This document shows positions 17,349 to 25,975 of a stretch of 64,000 bases of DNA, one piece after another. The translations under genes were made by a program, and so were the position numbers. The stretch is from Lachnospiraceae bacterium (lineage in GTDB: Bacteria > Bacillota > Clostridia > Lachnospirales > Lachnospiraceae). The notes under the pieces were generated by a model, which did no database searches, had not been told where the DNA came from, and saw nothing but the letters and a program-made list of their open reading frames with translations. The number at the start of each line of letters is the position of its first letter. Positions within the stretch are counted from its first letter, which is position 1. The DNA lies in the NCBI GenBank assembly GCA_910574865.1, contig CAJTDN010000003.1, positions 124,001 to 188,000 on the forward strand, read 5' to 3'.

Positions 17349-18224
17349 TTATTTTTGTTCCACGCGGACCTCCGTCAACGCATGTGGTTTTGCCTTATAC
17401 CTCAGCAAGCCATAGTGACCCGTCATGAAAATCTGACCATCTTTCAGATAATCCGACTTGTGGTTCACCTGCAGGCGTTTGATGAACATCGGCGAATAAT
17501 CCAACATGATTATCTCCCCTGATAACGACATGTCATTCGCGATTGCCGCGGTCACCTTCATCCTTTTTTCGCTTTCCGGGCATAATACATGGACGGCTAT
17601 TCTTCCATCCATCCATGCGACCGTATTGGTTTCCTCGGACTTTTCCACGGATACCAGCCTGCAGTAGACCAACGGACACGTTGCCGTCGCCTCCGTTATT
17701 TCCTCCATCTTGTCGATTCCCATGACCAGGCATTCCGGATACAGCTTTTTTATGTATGTACCGACAGCCATCACCGGATCCGGATCCGATGTCTCCTGGG
17801 ACGGGTACTCCAGGATGTCGAATCTAACCTCGCATCCAATTGTCACGTTTGATTTTTTCTCATCCATGGTAAACGCATCCGTCCTTGCCCATGTGAAGCA
17901 ATACGGAGTCCCTCCATCCGGCTTCAATATCACGTCCCGCAGACAATCCCTTACCAGTGGTTCAATCTTCTCAGGCGCAATCTCGGTAGTGTTTTGGCAC
18001 AACAACGACACCGACAAGGTACCGGCACTATGCCTTTCTTCATTCGCCTGCAAATCAAAATTGTAAATCACTTCCGGATACTGCGTGTTTCCGCACCATC
18101 CTTCCTGGCATTCGTCCGGCGGTTCCGAACTGAAAACGGCAGGTGCGCCATTGAACGACGCAAGATGCTTGACGAGGTTCTCCGAACTGACGAACCTTTT
18201 ATGAATCAATTCCTCCAAAATCAT
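17349..18224 (-). CDS. tail completion/terminator-region protein, 291 aa
   Basis: Unnamed structural protein just upstream of the sheath gene, where tail terminator proteins lie. Two similar-length halves can be made out: residues about 1-145 with QANEERHSAGTLSVSLLCQN, and 150-291 with VAWMDGRIAVHVLCPESEKRMK; both look like alpha/beta terminator folds, so a two-domain protein is suspected. ATG 18224 follows AAGGAGTCGG; the reading frame is open 11 codons earlier but without a ribosome site. It overlaps the preceding gene by 26 bases. Confidence 0.6.
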   Translation of the reverse strand: MILEELIHKRFVSSENLVKHLASFNGAPAVFSSEPPDECQEGWCGNTQYPEVIYNFDLQANEERHSAGTLSVSLLCQNTTEIAPEKIEPLVRDCLRDVILKPDGGTPYCFTWARTDAFTMDEKKSNVTIGCEVRFDILEYPSQETSDPDPVMAVGTYIKKLYPECLVMGIDKMEEITEATATCPLVYCRLVSVEKSEETNTVAWMDGRIAVHVLCPESEKRMKVTAAIANDMSLSGEIIMLDYSPMFIKRLQVNHKSDYLKDGQIFMTGHYGLLRYKAKPHALTEVRVEQK

Positions 18225-18534
18225 CGTTTCCGACTCCTTCCTCTTCCTGACACTCACCGTCAGCCTTTATGTTGCATTCCCATATATCTGTCATATCGGC
18301 AGACCAGCGGATTTCCCACTGTCCATCCGCCACCTCCGACACGGGTATGATAAAATGGTTTGTCACATTGCCAATTCCGGGATAATACTGGATTATCAGC
18401 TGATTCTCCGTTGCCGCCGTCACGAATCCCGCCTTTCCCTCGTTCCATGTGGAATGTCTGCCCCAAAGCAGGTATCCCCGCTTAATCTGAGACATGTCAA
18501 AGACGGCTCTTTGCTTTTCTATCACAAGTGACAT
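18199..18534 (-). CDS. hypothetical phage head-tail protein, 111 aa
   Basis: 111 residues starting MSLVIEKQRAVFDMSQIKRGYLLWGRHSTW, with a beta-rich centre (KAGFVTAATENQLIIQYYPG) and an acidic end. Small SH3-like proteins with this opening occur beside head-tail connectors in clostridial phages. Function is not known. GTAGGACAT lies upstream and the gene overlaps the next one. Confidence 0.6.
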   Translation of the reverse strand: MSLVIEKQRAVFDMSQIKRGYLLWGRHSTWNEGKAGFVTAATENQLIIQYYPGIGNVTNHFIIPVSEVADGQWEIRWSADMTDIWECNIKADGECQEEEGVGNDDFGGIDS

Positions 18535-18544
18535 GTCCTACCTC

Positions 18545-19003
18545 CTATGCGTAAGGCTCGCTATAAATCCTCTGGATTTCCGGCGTGGCCTTTTCCTTGA
18601 TTTTCTCCACGAACGGCCTTGCCGCCATTTTGGATGTCCCGCTTTCCAAGTAACCGGCGTAAGATTCTTGGCTTTCCAATTCTGCCACAATGGCAACCCC
18701 TCCAGCAGGGGCGTTATCACTTTTTACCTGCCCGTTCCAGTGCATGCGAAGATTCCCCGTGCGTCTTGCCGGCGGCTCTCCCGGAGCCGACGCGGTATAG
18801 GTCGCTTTTTTCGTGAAAGGTTTTCGATAAACCCGGCCACTGCGCTGACCTTTGAGTACCTCCAACTCCGCGTTCCTCATGGCATTTACTGCCCGGACAC
18901 CCCTCGAAACCACCTTGCGGTTGATGTTCGCCACCTGCTCTTTCACGGTCGCCCGGATGACACTGCCAGCACTGCCGGCTTTTCCATCTACCCACAGCTT
19001 CAT
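18545..19003 (-). CDS. HK97 gp10-like head-tail/tail completion protein
   Basis: 152 residues. The segment APGEPPARRTGNLR followed by YAGYLESGTSKMAARPFV is the signature of HK97 gp10-like proteins, which act at the head-tail junction. The N-terminal part is a basic helix. The start overlaps the preceding stop by 4 bases (ATGA), indicating coupling. Confidence 0.82.
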   Translation of the reverse strand: MKLWVDGKAGSAGSVIRATVKEQVANINRKVVSRGVRAVNAMRNAELEVLKGQRSGRVYRKPFTKKATYTASAPGEPPARRTGNLRMHWNGQVKSDNAPAGGVAIVAELESQESYAGYLESGTSKMAARPFVEKIKEKATPEIQRIYSEPYA

Positions 19004-19356
19004 TTCACGTCCCCTCTTTCCTCGGCATAATATATCGTCGAAATGCCGAGAGTTCCCGCCTCGTCAATATCGACGATATAAAACACGCGGTTTTCCAGCA
19101 CCAGTTTGTCGGTTCGCTTCGCTTTCGGACTTCCCGCCTGCACAATCGTATGGGTGACAATATGATCCTTTTGGCTGTGGTTTGTCCTGTCCTCGTCAGA
19201 GACTGACGCAAGACACCCTTTCAATGTCTTTGTCCCATTGCCGCCATGGCTGTTCGCCACCCGCCCAGTGCTTGTCACCACCTGCTTGTTGCTCTCAATG
19301 ACGAACTCTTTGAACAAGTTTCCCGGTCTTACATACATCATCCTCGTATTTATCAT
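19000..19356 (-). CDS. phage head-tail joining/closure protein
   Basis: 118 residues. Beta-rich with LVLENRVFYIVDIDEAGTLGISTIYYAEE at the end, as in head completion proteins (gp16/XkdH-like). Four-base overlaps on both sides place it in the connector block between the gp6-like and gp10-like genes. Confidence 0.68.
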   Translation of the reverse strand: MINTRMMYVRPGNLFKEFVIESNKQVVTSTGRVANSHGGNGTKTLKGCLASVSDEDRTNHSQKDHIVTHTIVQAGSPKAKRTDKLVLENRVFYIVDIDEAGTLGISTIYYAEERGDVK

Positions 19357-19766
19357 CTGCCACCCGCCCTTTCGTTCCTCTGCATGCCGGCATAAAAATA
19401 CGGCGGCTTATCCCGTGACGCGTTTCCGAACCGCGGTATGCTGCTGGACTCGGCCGACACTTCCTTTTTCAGCTTGTCATAATCCGCCCGCCACAGCTTC
19501 GCCCTTTCCTGCAGTTCCAATGTCAGCGGGCCGGTTCTTGTATTGACCTCATAGCCAAACCGGCGGCATAGGCTCTCCAGTAACATGAGCTTTGCCCTTT
19601 TCCATGATTTCGGATAGCTGTCTATCGCCGCCTGGATTTCCTCGTCAGTAAGAGCTGTCGTGTCAGAGAGCCCGTCCACCATTACGTCGCCCAGTTCAAA
19701 CCTCATACGGTCCTTTCCGGGATTCTTGACATTCGCCGGGTCGTATGTGTATGTGCCTTTCGCCAT
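19353..19766 (-). CDS. head-tail connector protein (gp6/YqbG-like)
   Basis: 137 residues. FELGDVMVDGLSDTTALTDEEIQAAIDSY, then a helix ending KLMLLESLCRRFGYEV, matches the helical adaptor proteins that sit on the portal. The stop overlaps the next gene by 4 bases. The family call rests on this pattern and the position two genes after the capsid. Confidence 0.72.
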   Translation of the reverse strand: MAKGTYTYDPANVKNPGKDRMRFELGDVMVDGLSDTTALTDEEIQAAIDSYPKSWKRAKLMLLESLCRRFGYEVNTRTGPLTLELQERAKLWRADYDKLKKEVSAESSSIPRFGNASRDKPPYFYAGMQRNERAGGR

Positions 19767-20170
19767 CAGGTGCCAGCCCCTTCCGTGTTAGTTCCCGTGG
19801 TTGCGTTACCGCCTATGGATTCGTTTGGATTCCCTCCAGCTGGGAATGATTTGTCCACCCGCTTTTTGGCCGCGTTTTTGGCAGTGCCACGACCGCCTGC
19901 CACCTGGAATGCCTCCTGCTCTTTCCTCATATCCTGGACTGCGTTATCCACGGCCTCGGCAATCGCCTCCGCGAGCATCTCTTCAACCTGCTCCTGCGTG
20001 TAGAGGGGGACGGACTGCCCGTCCGGTTCCCCCACGCCGTCTTTAACAATGGTAATCACGCCCATCTTTTCCTGCGCCCTGGCATCTACCACGAATTCCT
20101 CCGGTATTTCATCATCGATATAAAACTGCCGGCCGCCAAAACTGCAGGGCTTATTCGCAATCAGTCTCAT
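19766..20170 (-). CDS. hypothetical phage structural protein, 134 aa
   Basis: N-terminal 60 residues look folded (MRLIANKPCSFGGRQFYIDDEIPEEFVVDARAQEKMGVITIV), like the beta domain of small head-region proteins. A helix QVEEMLAEAIAEAVDNAVQDMR follows, then a Gly/Asn/Thr-rich tail. It shares a base with the next start. Function is unknown; the place after the capsid suggests a head protein. Confidence 0.65.
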   Translation of the reverse strand: MRLIANKPCSFGGRQFYIDDEIPEEFVVDARAQEKMGVITIVKDGVGEPDGQSVPLYTQEQVEEMLAEAIAEAVDNAVQDMRKEQEAFQVAGGRGTAKNAAKKRVDKSFPAGGNPNESIGGNATTGTNTEGAGT

Positions 20171-20182
20171 AGCGTGTCCTCC

Positions 20183-21211
20183 TTACACCGCCTCCGCAAA
20201 GAACATGGCCAGGTCATCTGCCGTCTTTTTCATGTCGGCAGCCATAAGACCCTCGATGAACTCGGAGTGTGTGCCGTTCTCTCCCGGATAACTCAGAACC
20301 GGCATGATATTGCCGTTCCCCAGCATGTCCCATGTAAAGATATAACCGGCAGAAGGTTCGTCAATGGATGGGGTATCCGTCGCATAGGCCAGCAAAAAAG
20401 CGTTGGGGTCTCCGATGTACTCCATCTTTGCCGCCTGCCCCGGCTTCGCCTTGTTCATAATGGACCTTTGCACCGTGATTCTGTCAATCTCAAACAGCTG
20501 TGCCAGCACGTTCAGCGTGACAGACGCGGGATTCGCCGTGGAGCCGCCGTATTTCACCCTTTCCAGGATTGCCGGGTGCTTCTTCAACGCGTTATACACG
20601 TTGACACCCAGTGCAAGCCTGTTCGGCATACGCCCGGTGGCCTCTTCCATCGCCGTTTTCTTCTCGTCCACGAAGGACACGGGATCAGAATTGGCATTGC
20701 TGAACTTGATGAACTGCCCCGATGCGGTCGTGGTGGAATCCACACCGGTATACTCCTGACCCCATACGCCCTTCCTGAAGAAGTTACGGGCAAACCAGGC
20801 ATCCTGATGGATATTCGCCTGCCCGGCCATCGTCTTCGTCCTCTGCTGTTTCGGATCCGCCATCCTCGGCCCCATCCTCCGGCTTAAGTCCGTCTGCCTG
20901 ATCTGGTCGATACCCATAATCATCTGATCCACCTCGCAGGCGTAAGTTTCCGTGTGCTCGGAAAGCACCGCCGGGTCAACCTTGCCGTATGCCGGTTTTC
21001 TTTGCCAGTTGTCACGCAACAAATCCTCCTTATCGAAAATATAATAATTGTCAGAGGACATCGAGACCGGGCAAATCGGGAAAATCGTCTTTGCGAAACT
21101 CTTCGAGTCACTCTGGTAGTATGCCAGCGCCATGTTGGAGAGCGCCGTATGCGGTCTGAAAGCACCCTTTGCGATATCCGCCTGGATGCTTGCTGCTGTT
21201 CTTTTAGCCAT
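20183..21211 (-). CDS. major capsid protein
   Basis: 342 residues. It lies after scaffold and decoration genes and before connectors, and has capsid-like features: an early basic segment AFRPHTALSNMALAYYQSDSKSFAKTIFPICPV, then NRLALGVNVYNALKKHPAILERVKYG and IDRITVQRSIMNKAKPG, and a late ADDLAMFFAEAV. AGGAGGTAAAGG precedes the ATG. The fold family (HK97 superfamily) is assumed rather than shown. Confidence 0.86.
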   Translation of the reverse strand: MAKRTAASIQADIAKGAFRPHTALSNMALAYYQSDSKSFAKTIFPICPVSMSSDNYYIFDKEDLLRDNWQRKPAYGKVDPAVLSEHTETYACEVDQMIMGIDQIRQTDLSRRMGPRMADPKQQRTKTMAGQANIHQDAWFARNFFRKGVWGQEYTGVDSTTTASGQFIKFSNANSDPVSFVDEKKTAMEEATGRMPNRLALGVNVYNALKKHPAILERVKYGGSTANPASVTLNVLAQLFEIDRITVQRSIMNKAKPGQAAKMEYIGDPNAFLLAYATDTPSIDEPSAGYIFTWDMLGNGNIMPVLSYPGENGTHSEFIEGLMAADMKKTADDLAMFFAEAV

Positions 21212-21659
21212 TATCCTTTACCTCCTCCTGAACCTCCTTGGATTTCTGATACTTCGTAATCTGCACTCTGCAGTATTCATCTTTCGTGACCGCCGAAAGC
21301 GCAATACCTGCCACATAATTACCGGACTCCGCCTTGACGGCCAGGCCGCCGGATGCCATGACCTCGTCCCCTTTGGCAATGTCACCACCGGCCAGAACAT
21401 AGCCGATGTCCTTGATTTGGATATCTACATCATCGCCTACATTCACTTTACCGGACTCAACGCCTGAAATGTCATTGATTCCGGCCTCTATCAGTGCGAT
21501 TCCCACCGGGACCACGGAACCGTCCGCCGCAAGGACGACATTGCCGTCCTTGTCATATGCCATAATCCGGTTCCTCGCATCCGCGATTTCCGCCCCGGCC
21601 TGCTCCACGACCGTCACACTCTGGTTAATCTGCACCCCGTTGAAATTTCTGTTTGCCAC
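21204..21659 (-). CDS. capsid decoration/structural cement protein (DUF2190-like)
   Basis: 151 residues, beta-rich. GVQINQSVTVVEQAGAEIADARNRIMAYDKDGNVVLAADGS and GDIAKGDEVMASGGLAVKAESGNYVAGIALSAV match small capsid cement proteins encoded directly before the capsid gene. Overlap of 8 bases with the capsid start suggests matched expression. Confidence 0.75.
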   Translation of the reverse strand: MANRNFNGVQINQSVTVVEQAGAEIADARNRIMAYDKDGNVVLAADGSVVPVGIALIEAGINDISGVESGKVNVGDDVDIQIKDIGYVLAGGDIAKGDEVMASGGLAVKAESGNYVAGIALSAVTKDEYCRVQITKYQKSKEVQEEVKDNG

Positions 21660-21675
21660 TTCTTATCCTCCTTCC

Positions 21676-22953
21676 TTAAAACCCTGCCTCTGCCTCGTAT
21701 TCGTCCATCAGCTCCGGGTTATCCTCCCATGCCTTCGCCATTGCGGAGGCATAATCCAGAGAGGAATCTTTCTCCATGTATCCCTTTGCAATAGCCTCGG
21801 CCTTCGCCTCTGCCGCTCCTGCCGTGCCAGAACCGTGACCTGACTTGCCGATTTCGGAAAAAACCCCGGACTTTTCAACCGTGACCACCGCCTGGTCCAG
21901 CACGGCAATCATGTCATCATAGGCCGTGCCTCCCGCCGCTCTGAGACTCTTGAACAGCGGTACCAGTTCATCCTCTTTTTTGCCGATGATTGCATATCTC
22001 TTCGCCACCTCGGCAAGTTCCCTGGCCTCCGCGTCCTCGCGGAATTTCTTCAAGCCTTCCAGTTCTGCCCTCACTGCCGGGTGCAGACCCTTGTAGATGT
22101 TATCCTGGCCGTCCTCCTGCCCTGCGGGCGTTTCTTCGGGCTTTTCCGATACGGACTTTGTCACCGTCTGCTCCGCAGGAGCCAGTGTCTGCCCTTCGGA
22201 TACAGAAGCCGTTGCCGTGTTGCCACTGTCAGAGGTGCCTCCTTCCTCCAAACCACAACGTTTTTCAATGCTTTCCAAAAACACCCGCTCCGCATCCGTC
22301 AACTTACTCTTGTCAATCTTCATTTCCTCTTTGTCTCCTTTCGGTTTTTCACCATTGTCTAATCCGTCTTCCTCGGATTTTTCCTTTTGGGTATCCTTAC
22401 GGGCTTTTTCGATTGCTCCGTTCAGCCTTTCCACGGCCGACTTCATAATCTCCAGTTCCGCCTCCGATACCGCTTCGTTCTTCCTGACAATGCCGGCCGC
22501 TCTGCCGCCGACCCATTCCTTGATTGACTCCTGCACTACCGCATAAAACTCGTCAAGGCTTTCCTGCATTGCCGCTTGCGCGCCGGTACTATCCAGCTCT
22601 TCATCATTCAGAATCGAGCAGAGGGAGGATTGCAGGGCATAGCAGGTATCCCACATTTCATCGGCAATCTTATAGTTCCTTGCTTCGTTGATTTTCTCAT
22701 TGAAGCTTGCCGAATCGCCTTTCTGTATTTCATACACCGCGTTGTCAATTTCCTCCTGATTCATACCGGCAGCCTTTCCGATAAAGCCGAGCAGCCTTTT
22801 CAATATGCTGCCGGTACCTTTCCCTTGACCATCTTCCGCGCTCCGTGTTTCCACGTCTTTTCGCTTTTTCATCCTGATATCAGCATCCGGATTCGCACCT
22901 TCGTCCACAAAATCCACCTTCCTGATTCTGAGGTTTTTTAGTTTCGTTGCCAC
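21676..22953 (-). CDS. phage scaffold-like protein with XkdF-type N-terminal motif
   Basis: 425 residues between protease and capsid genes. The first residues LKNLRIRKVDFVDEGANPDADIRM match a motif found in XkdF-type protease/scaffold proteins. The rest is long, charged and predicted helical (QKEKSEEDGLDNGEKPKGDKEE; EGLKKFREDAEARELAEVAKRYA), as expected for a scaffold that templates capsid assembly and is then degraded. The end DSSLDYASAMAKAWEDNPELMDEY is typical of such proteins. AAAGGAGGCGG precedes the ATG. Confidence 0.7.
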   Translation of the reverse strand: MATKLKNLRIRKVDFVDEGANPDADIRMKKRKDVETRSAEDGQGKGTGSILKRLLGFIGKAAGMNQEEIDNAVYEIQKGDSASFNEKINEARNYKIADEMWDTCYALQSSLCSILNDEELDSTGAQAAMQESLDEFYAVVQESIKEWVGGRAAGIVRKNEAVSEAELEIMKSAVERLNGAIEKARKDTQKEKSEEDGLDNGEKPKGDKEEMKIDKSKLTDAERVFLESIEKRCGLEEGGTSDSGNTATASVSEGQTLAPAEQTVTKSVSEKPEETPAGQEDGQDNIYKGLHPAVRAELEGLKKFREDAEARELAEVAKRYAIIGKKEDELVPLFKSLRAAGGTAYDDMIAVLDQAVVTVEKSGVFSEIGKSGHGSGTAGAAEAKAEAIAKGYMEKDSSLDYASAMAKAWEDNPELMDEYEAEAGF

Positions 22954-22989
22954 TTTTCCGCCTCCTTTCTGTAAATTTATAAAACAAGT

Positions 22990-23009
22990 GGCACCCGTTT
23001 CTGGATGCC
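22990..23009 (-). terminator. possible weak terminator or attenuator between protease and scaffold genes
   Basis: In the 157-base gap a 7-bp stem GGCATCC/GGGTGCC with a six-base loop is followed on the minus strand by ACTTGTTTTA. The U tract is broken, so it would at most attenuate. Nothing else is seen in the gap. Confidence 0.3.
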
Positions 23010-23110
23010 GCTTGATTTATCAAAAAATATGCTCTACCTATGCTCTTTTTACGGTTACATAGGTAGGATTATTAGGTTGGAGCGGTTGAAAAACGCAATA
23101 CGCCCCATTT

Positions 23111-23599
23111 TTACAGACTGTTTTCATCCTCCACCGTCACCCTCTCGGCCTCGCCCTCGATTGAAAACATCTGGTAGGTTCCGTCCTTGACCTTTTCCCA
23201 CACGCCTTTATCCGTGACCTTGAACCCAATCCACCAGCCAACCGGGAGCGTCCCAGCCGGAATCCCCATGGCCTTCATCTTTTCCTCAGTGAATACGACG
23301 CTCTCTACCAGAACGGCAGCACCGCCCCGTTCATGCATCTCGCCACCTTCACGGTAGAGCATGACATATTCATACGCTGCTCTTTCCAGTTCCTGCGGTT
23401 CGATGATGTCACCCTGCCAGTCCTCAATCAGTTCCCCGTCTATACGCATGGAAACGCTCGCCCATCCGAATGCAAGCATCTTTTCGTCGTCAGACTTCAT
23501 AACCTTAAACCGGCCTTTCAAAACTCCCTCTGTATCTTCCAAATGGGTACCAGCAGACTTTTCGATATAGTCCGAAAACTTTTTCATCTTCTCAATCAC
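23111..23599 (-). CDS. XkdF-like prohead serine protease
   Basis: 162 residues. Prohead protease that cleaves scaffold during head maturation. Features: MLAFGWASVSMRIDGELIEDWQGDIIEPQELERAAYEY, then EGGEMHERGG (candidate catalytic His) and YQMFSIEGEAERV (candidate Ser). It starts with GTG in a GTGA overlap with the preceding stop; an ATG at 23587 is the alternative. It is placed after the gpF-like gene as in PBSX. Confidence 0.86.
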   Translation of the reverse strand: MIEKMKKFSDYIEKSAGTHLEDTEGVLKGRFKVMKSDDEKMLAFGWASVSMRIDGELIEDWQGDIIEPQELERAAYEYVMLYREGGEMHERGGAAVLVESVVFTEEKMKAMGIPAGTLPVGWWIGFKVTDKGVWEKVKDGTYQMFSIEGEAERVTVEDENSL

Positions 23600-24558
23600 T
23601 TCCTTCCTGCAGATGAAGATTCCTCAATATATTCAACCGCACACGCACACCGGGGATGTGCCGGCGGTAGCATATGTTGCCCTTCGAACAGCAACCTACC
23701 CCTGATATCGAAGTCGGAATCCATGTCAATCTCCACCCCCTCCAGTGACGCGCACAATTCGCATACCGCGTCATCACCGGACGTGCTCCACCTTTTTTTC
23801 ATAATGCCTAGATATCCTTCATTCTGCGCCTGCCTTATCCCTTCGTCAGCACCTCGGTTATACGCGAAGGCACTTTCCGTCTGAGCAATCGTCATGGCTC
23901 TTGCCCGGTGTTTCCTCTCCGCGTACTTCTGCGTGGCATCAAGCGCTTTCTTCCGTATGCTTTCCGGTTTCATCCGCGGATGCTCGTTTTTCAATGTCGC
24001 CACGATATTGTCATAAAACCTCGTGGCCGCTTTCGCGTCCCCCTCTGTCAGCCCGATGCAGGGACGAATCAGCCTGGAAAGCTCGTCCACCGTGTGTCCG
24101 TCACGCATTTTCTTTGTCAGAAGTGCTGCGATGGCATCTTTCTGTTCCCGGGTGCTTGCCGTGACGAATTCCGCGCCACGCTCGCTAATCCAGTTCAGTA
24201 TGCCCGGAGCCTGCGTGTCGAACTCAAAAGCGAGGCCGTCAAGGATGGGCTGCCCCGCCGAACCGGCCATGATTGCATCCGTCCATAGATTGCGAAGCCG
24301 GTTCGCCACCAGCACGGAATAATCCTGCGCCCAAAGCCGCATCGTTTCCTGGCTGATTGCGCCGTCAATGACCGCCTGCCGCAGTTCCTGGTATGTAATC
24401 GCGTTTTGCTGGTCTTCCCAAAAGCCGCATAGGATTTCCACCGGCTCACCGGTAACGGCAGCACTTTCCAGATATTTTTCAAGCCTGCGGAGGACTTCCC
24501 GACCGTTCTTGGTCTTTACTTTCCTTACCCTTTTGGGGGCAATCATCCTGAGTCCCAT
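23596..24558 (-). CDS. minor head protein, Mu gpF/SPP1 gp7-like
   Basis: 320 residues. The C-terminal half has the Phage_Mu_F signature: ARAMTIAQTESAFAYNRGADEG, then KKRWSTSGDDAVCELCASLEG and PPAHPRCACAVEYI with conserved Cys and His. Such proteins sit inside the head near the portal and can assist DNA ejection. It overlaps the portal gene by 16 bases. Confidence 0.9.
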   Translation of the reverse strand: MGLRMIAPKRVRKVKTKNGREVLRRLEKYLESAAVTGEPVEILCGFWEDQQNAITYQELRQAVIDGAISQETMRLWAQDYSVLVANRLRNLWTDAIMAGSAGQPILDGLAFEFDTQAPGILNWISERGAEFVTASTREQKDAIAALLTKKMRDGHTVDELSRLIRPCIGLTEGDAKAATRFYDNIVATLKNEHPRMKPESIRKKALDATQKYAERKHRARAMTIAQTESAFAYNRGADEGIRQAQNEGYLGIMKKRWSTSGDDAVCELCASLEGVEIDMDSDFDIRGRLLFEGQHMLPPAHPRCACAVEYIEESSSAGRK

Positions 24559-25964
24559 GCGCCGCTCTCCCTTCCCAACCGCCTTTTAGCCGCTTTTACC
24601 TTATCGTCTGGGATTTCTTCTTCCTCTTCCTCGTTCGGTTCGGTACCTGCGGCTGTTACCGGCTCCGGCGGCTGGTTCTGCTCCTGCTGATCCTGCCTTG
24701 CCCGGTCAAGTTCCCTTGTGTCAGAGGTTCTTCCCGGAAGGTGTCCCACCTGCCGGACATAATCCTCCAGCCCGTCATCTGGTACCAGGACTCCTATGCC
24801 CGTCATGTCCTTGATGAAGGATGCCACCTTCGTGATGTCGGTGTCCTCAATATCTCCATGCGTCATTTTAGGGTACTCCGTGATGCCGGCGAAATGCTGG
24901 CCGTTGATGTCAATCAATGACGGTATGCCCTGGCTATTGAACGTCTCACAGATAATATCCAGAAACGCCCCTATGGCAACGGCGAACAGTTCCGTCTTGT
25001 CGGAACTAAGCGCCCAGCTGCCCGTCTTGTCATGCCCCAGGAAAATAAAATCCGCCAATACTGTCATCGCAATCCTAGTATCGTAGCGGTTGATAATCGC
25101 GTTCGTGTCAAACTGCCGGGTGCCTCCGGAACTGAGCAGTTCCAGCTTGTAGCCGAACGGGAGGACGACACCCTCCATTTCATCCCTGCGGATATTCCTG
25201 ACCATCCTTTCCAGCCCGCCCACAATCTTCCCGTTCTGTGGGATGTTTTCATCCCATATGTCCAGTCCATCCGGCCCATAAATCACCGGCAGTCCCGCGA
25301 GGTCCCGCTCAATGCCGATTCCTTCAATCTCCTGGATTCTCCGCTTGAAGTACCAGGACCGATAGGCGTTTCTCAGGATACTCCTGCCCTCCGGGTTGTT
25401 CTTGCGGCTCTTGGTCCGAAACAGCAACGCCTTTTCCACGGGAATCGTGAACGTGCCGAAATCCGGTGGCGGCATCTGCGTCATTCCCAGCAGATTGTCC
25501 TCGTTGTCATATTCCCACTCATATAACGTCTCCTGCGCCCTGATTGGAAGTTTCTTCCATCCAATCAGCCCATCATTGAATTTGCTCTTGGTTCGTGAAT
25601 CCTTCGTGTTTCCCATGCGCCGCTTATACACGATTTCATGAAAGCTCCATCCGTAAGTGAGGAAAGACAAGATTTCGGAAATGGTGTCAATCCATGTGTC
25701 CTGCATATCGTCCATACAGCTTTCCACGAACTCCGCCGCCTCCTTATCCTTTGCGGTATCCCCGCCTGGCTCCACGTTCCAGTCGCATTGTCTCACCAGC
25801 ATTTCTATCGCGAAGAGGATGGCACCTACCACATCGTCATTTTCAGACATTTCCCGGTAGACCTCAATCCCACTTTTACCTCTCAGTTCATGCAGGAACT
25901 CTTCATAAATGGTTCCTCCGTACCGCCTCTGGCCTATGCGGCCGATTTCCCTGCTGCTGGCCAT
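24543..25964 (-). CDS. portal protein (Mu gp29-like, DUF935)
   Basis: 473 residues, forming the dodecameric head vertex channel. Matches the Mu-type portal: GKSGIEVYREMSENDDVVGAILFAIEMLVRQCDWNVEP, FLTYGWSFHEIVYK, GRSILRNAYRSWYFKRRIQEIEGIGIERDLAGLPV, and YDTRIAMTVLADFIFLGHDKTGSWALSSDK. The C-terminus is disordered with a run of E. It lies between terminase and gpF-like genes. Confidence 0.92.
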   Translation of the reverse strand: MASSREIGRIGQRRYGGTIYEEFLHELRGKSGIEVYREMSENDDVVGAILFAIEMLVRQCDWNVEPGGDTAKDKEAAEFVESCMDDMQDTWIDTISEILSFLTYGWSFHEIVYKRRMGNTKDSRTKSKFNDGLIGWKKLPIRAQETLYEWEYDNEDNLLGMTQMPPPDFGTFTIPVEKALLFRTKSRKNNPEGRSILRNAYRSWYFKRRIQEIEGIGIERDLAGLPVIYGPDGLDIWDENIPQNGKIVGGLERMVRNIRRDEMEGVVLPFGYKLELLSSGGTRQFDTNAIINRYDTRIAMTVLADFIFLGHDKTGSWALSSDKTELFAVAIGAFLDIICETFNSQGIPSLIDINGQHFAGITEYPKMTHGDIEDTDITKVASFIKDMTGIGVLVPDDGLEDYVRQVGHLPGRTSDTRELDRARQDQQEQNQPPEPVTAAGTEPNEEEEEEIPDDKVKAAKRRLGRESGAWDSG

Positions 25965-25975
25965 CCGCTCTCACC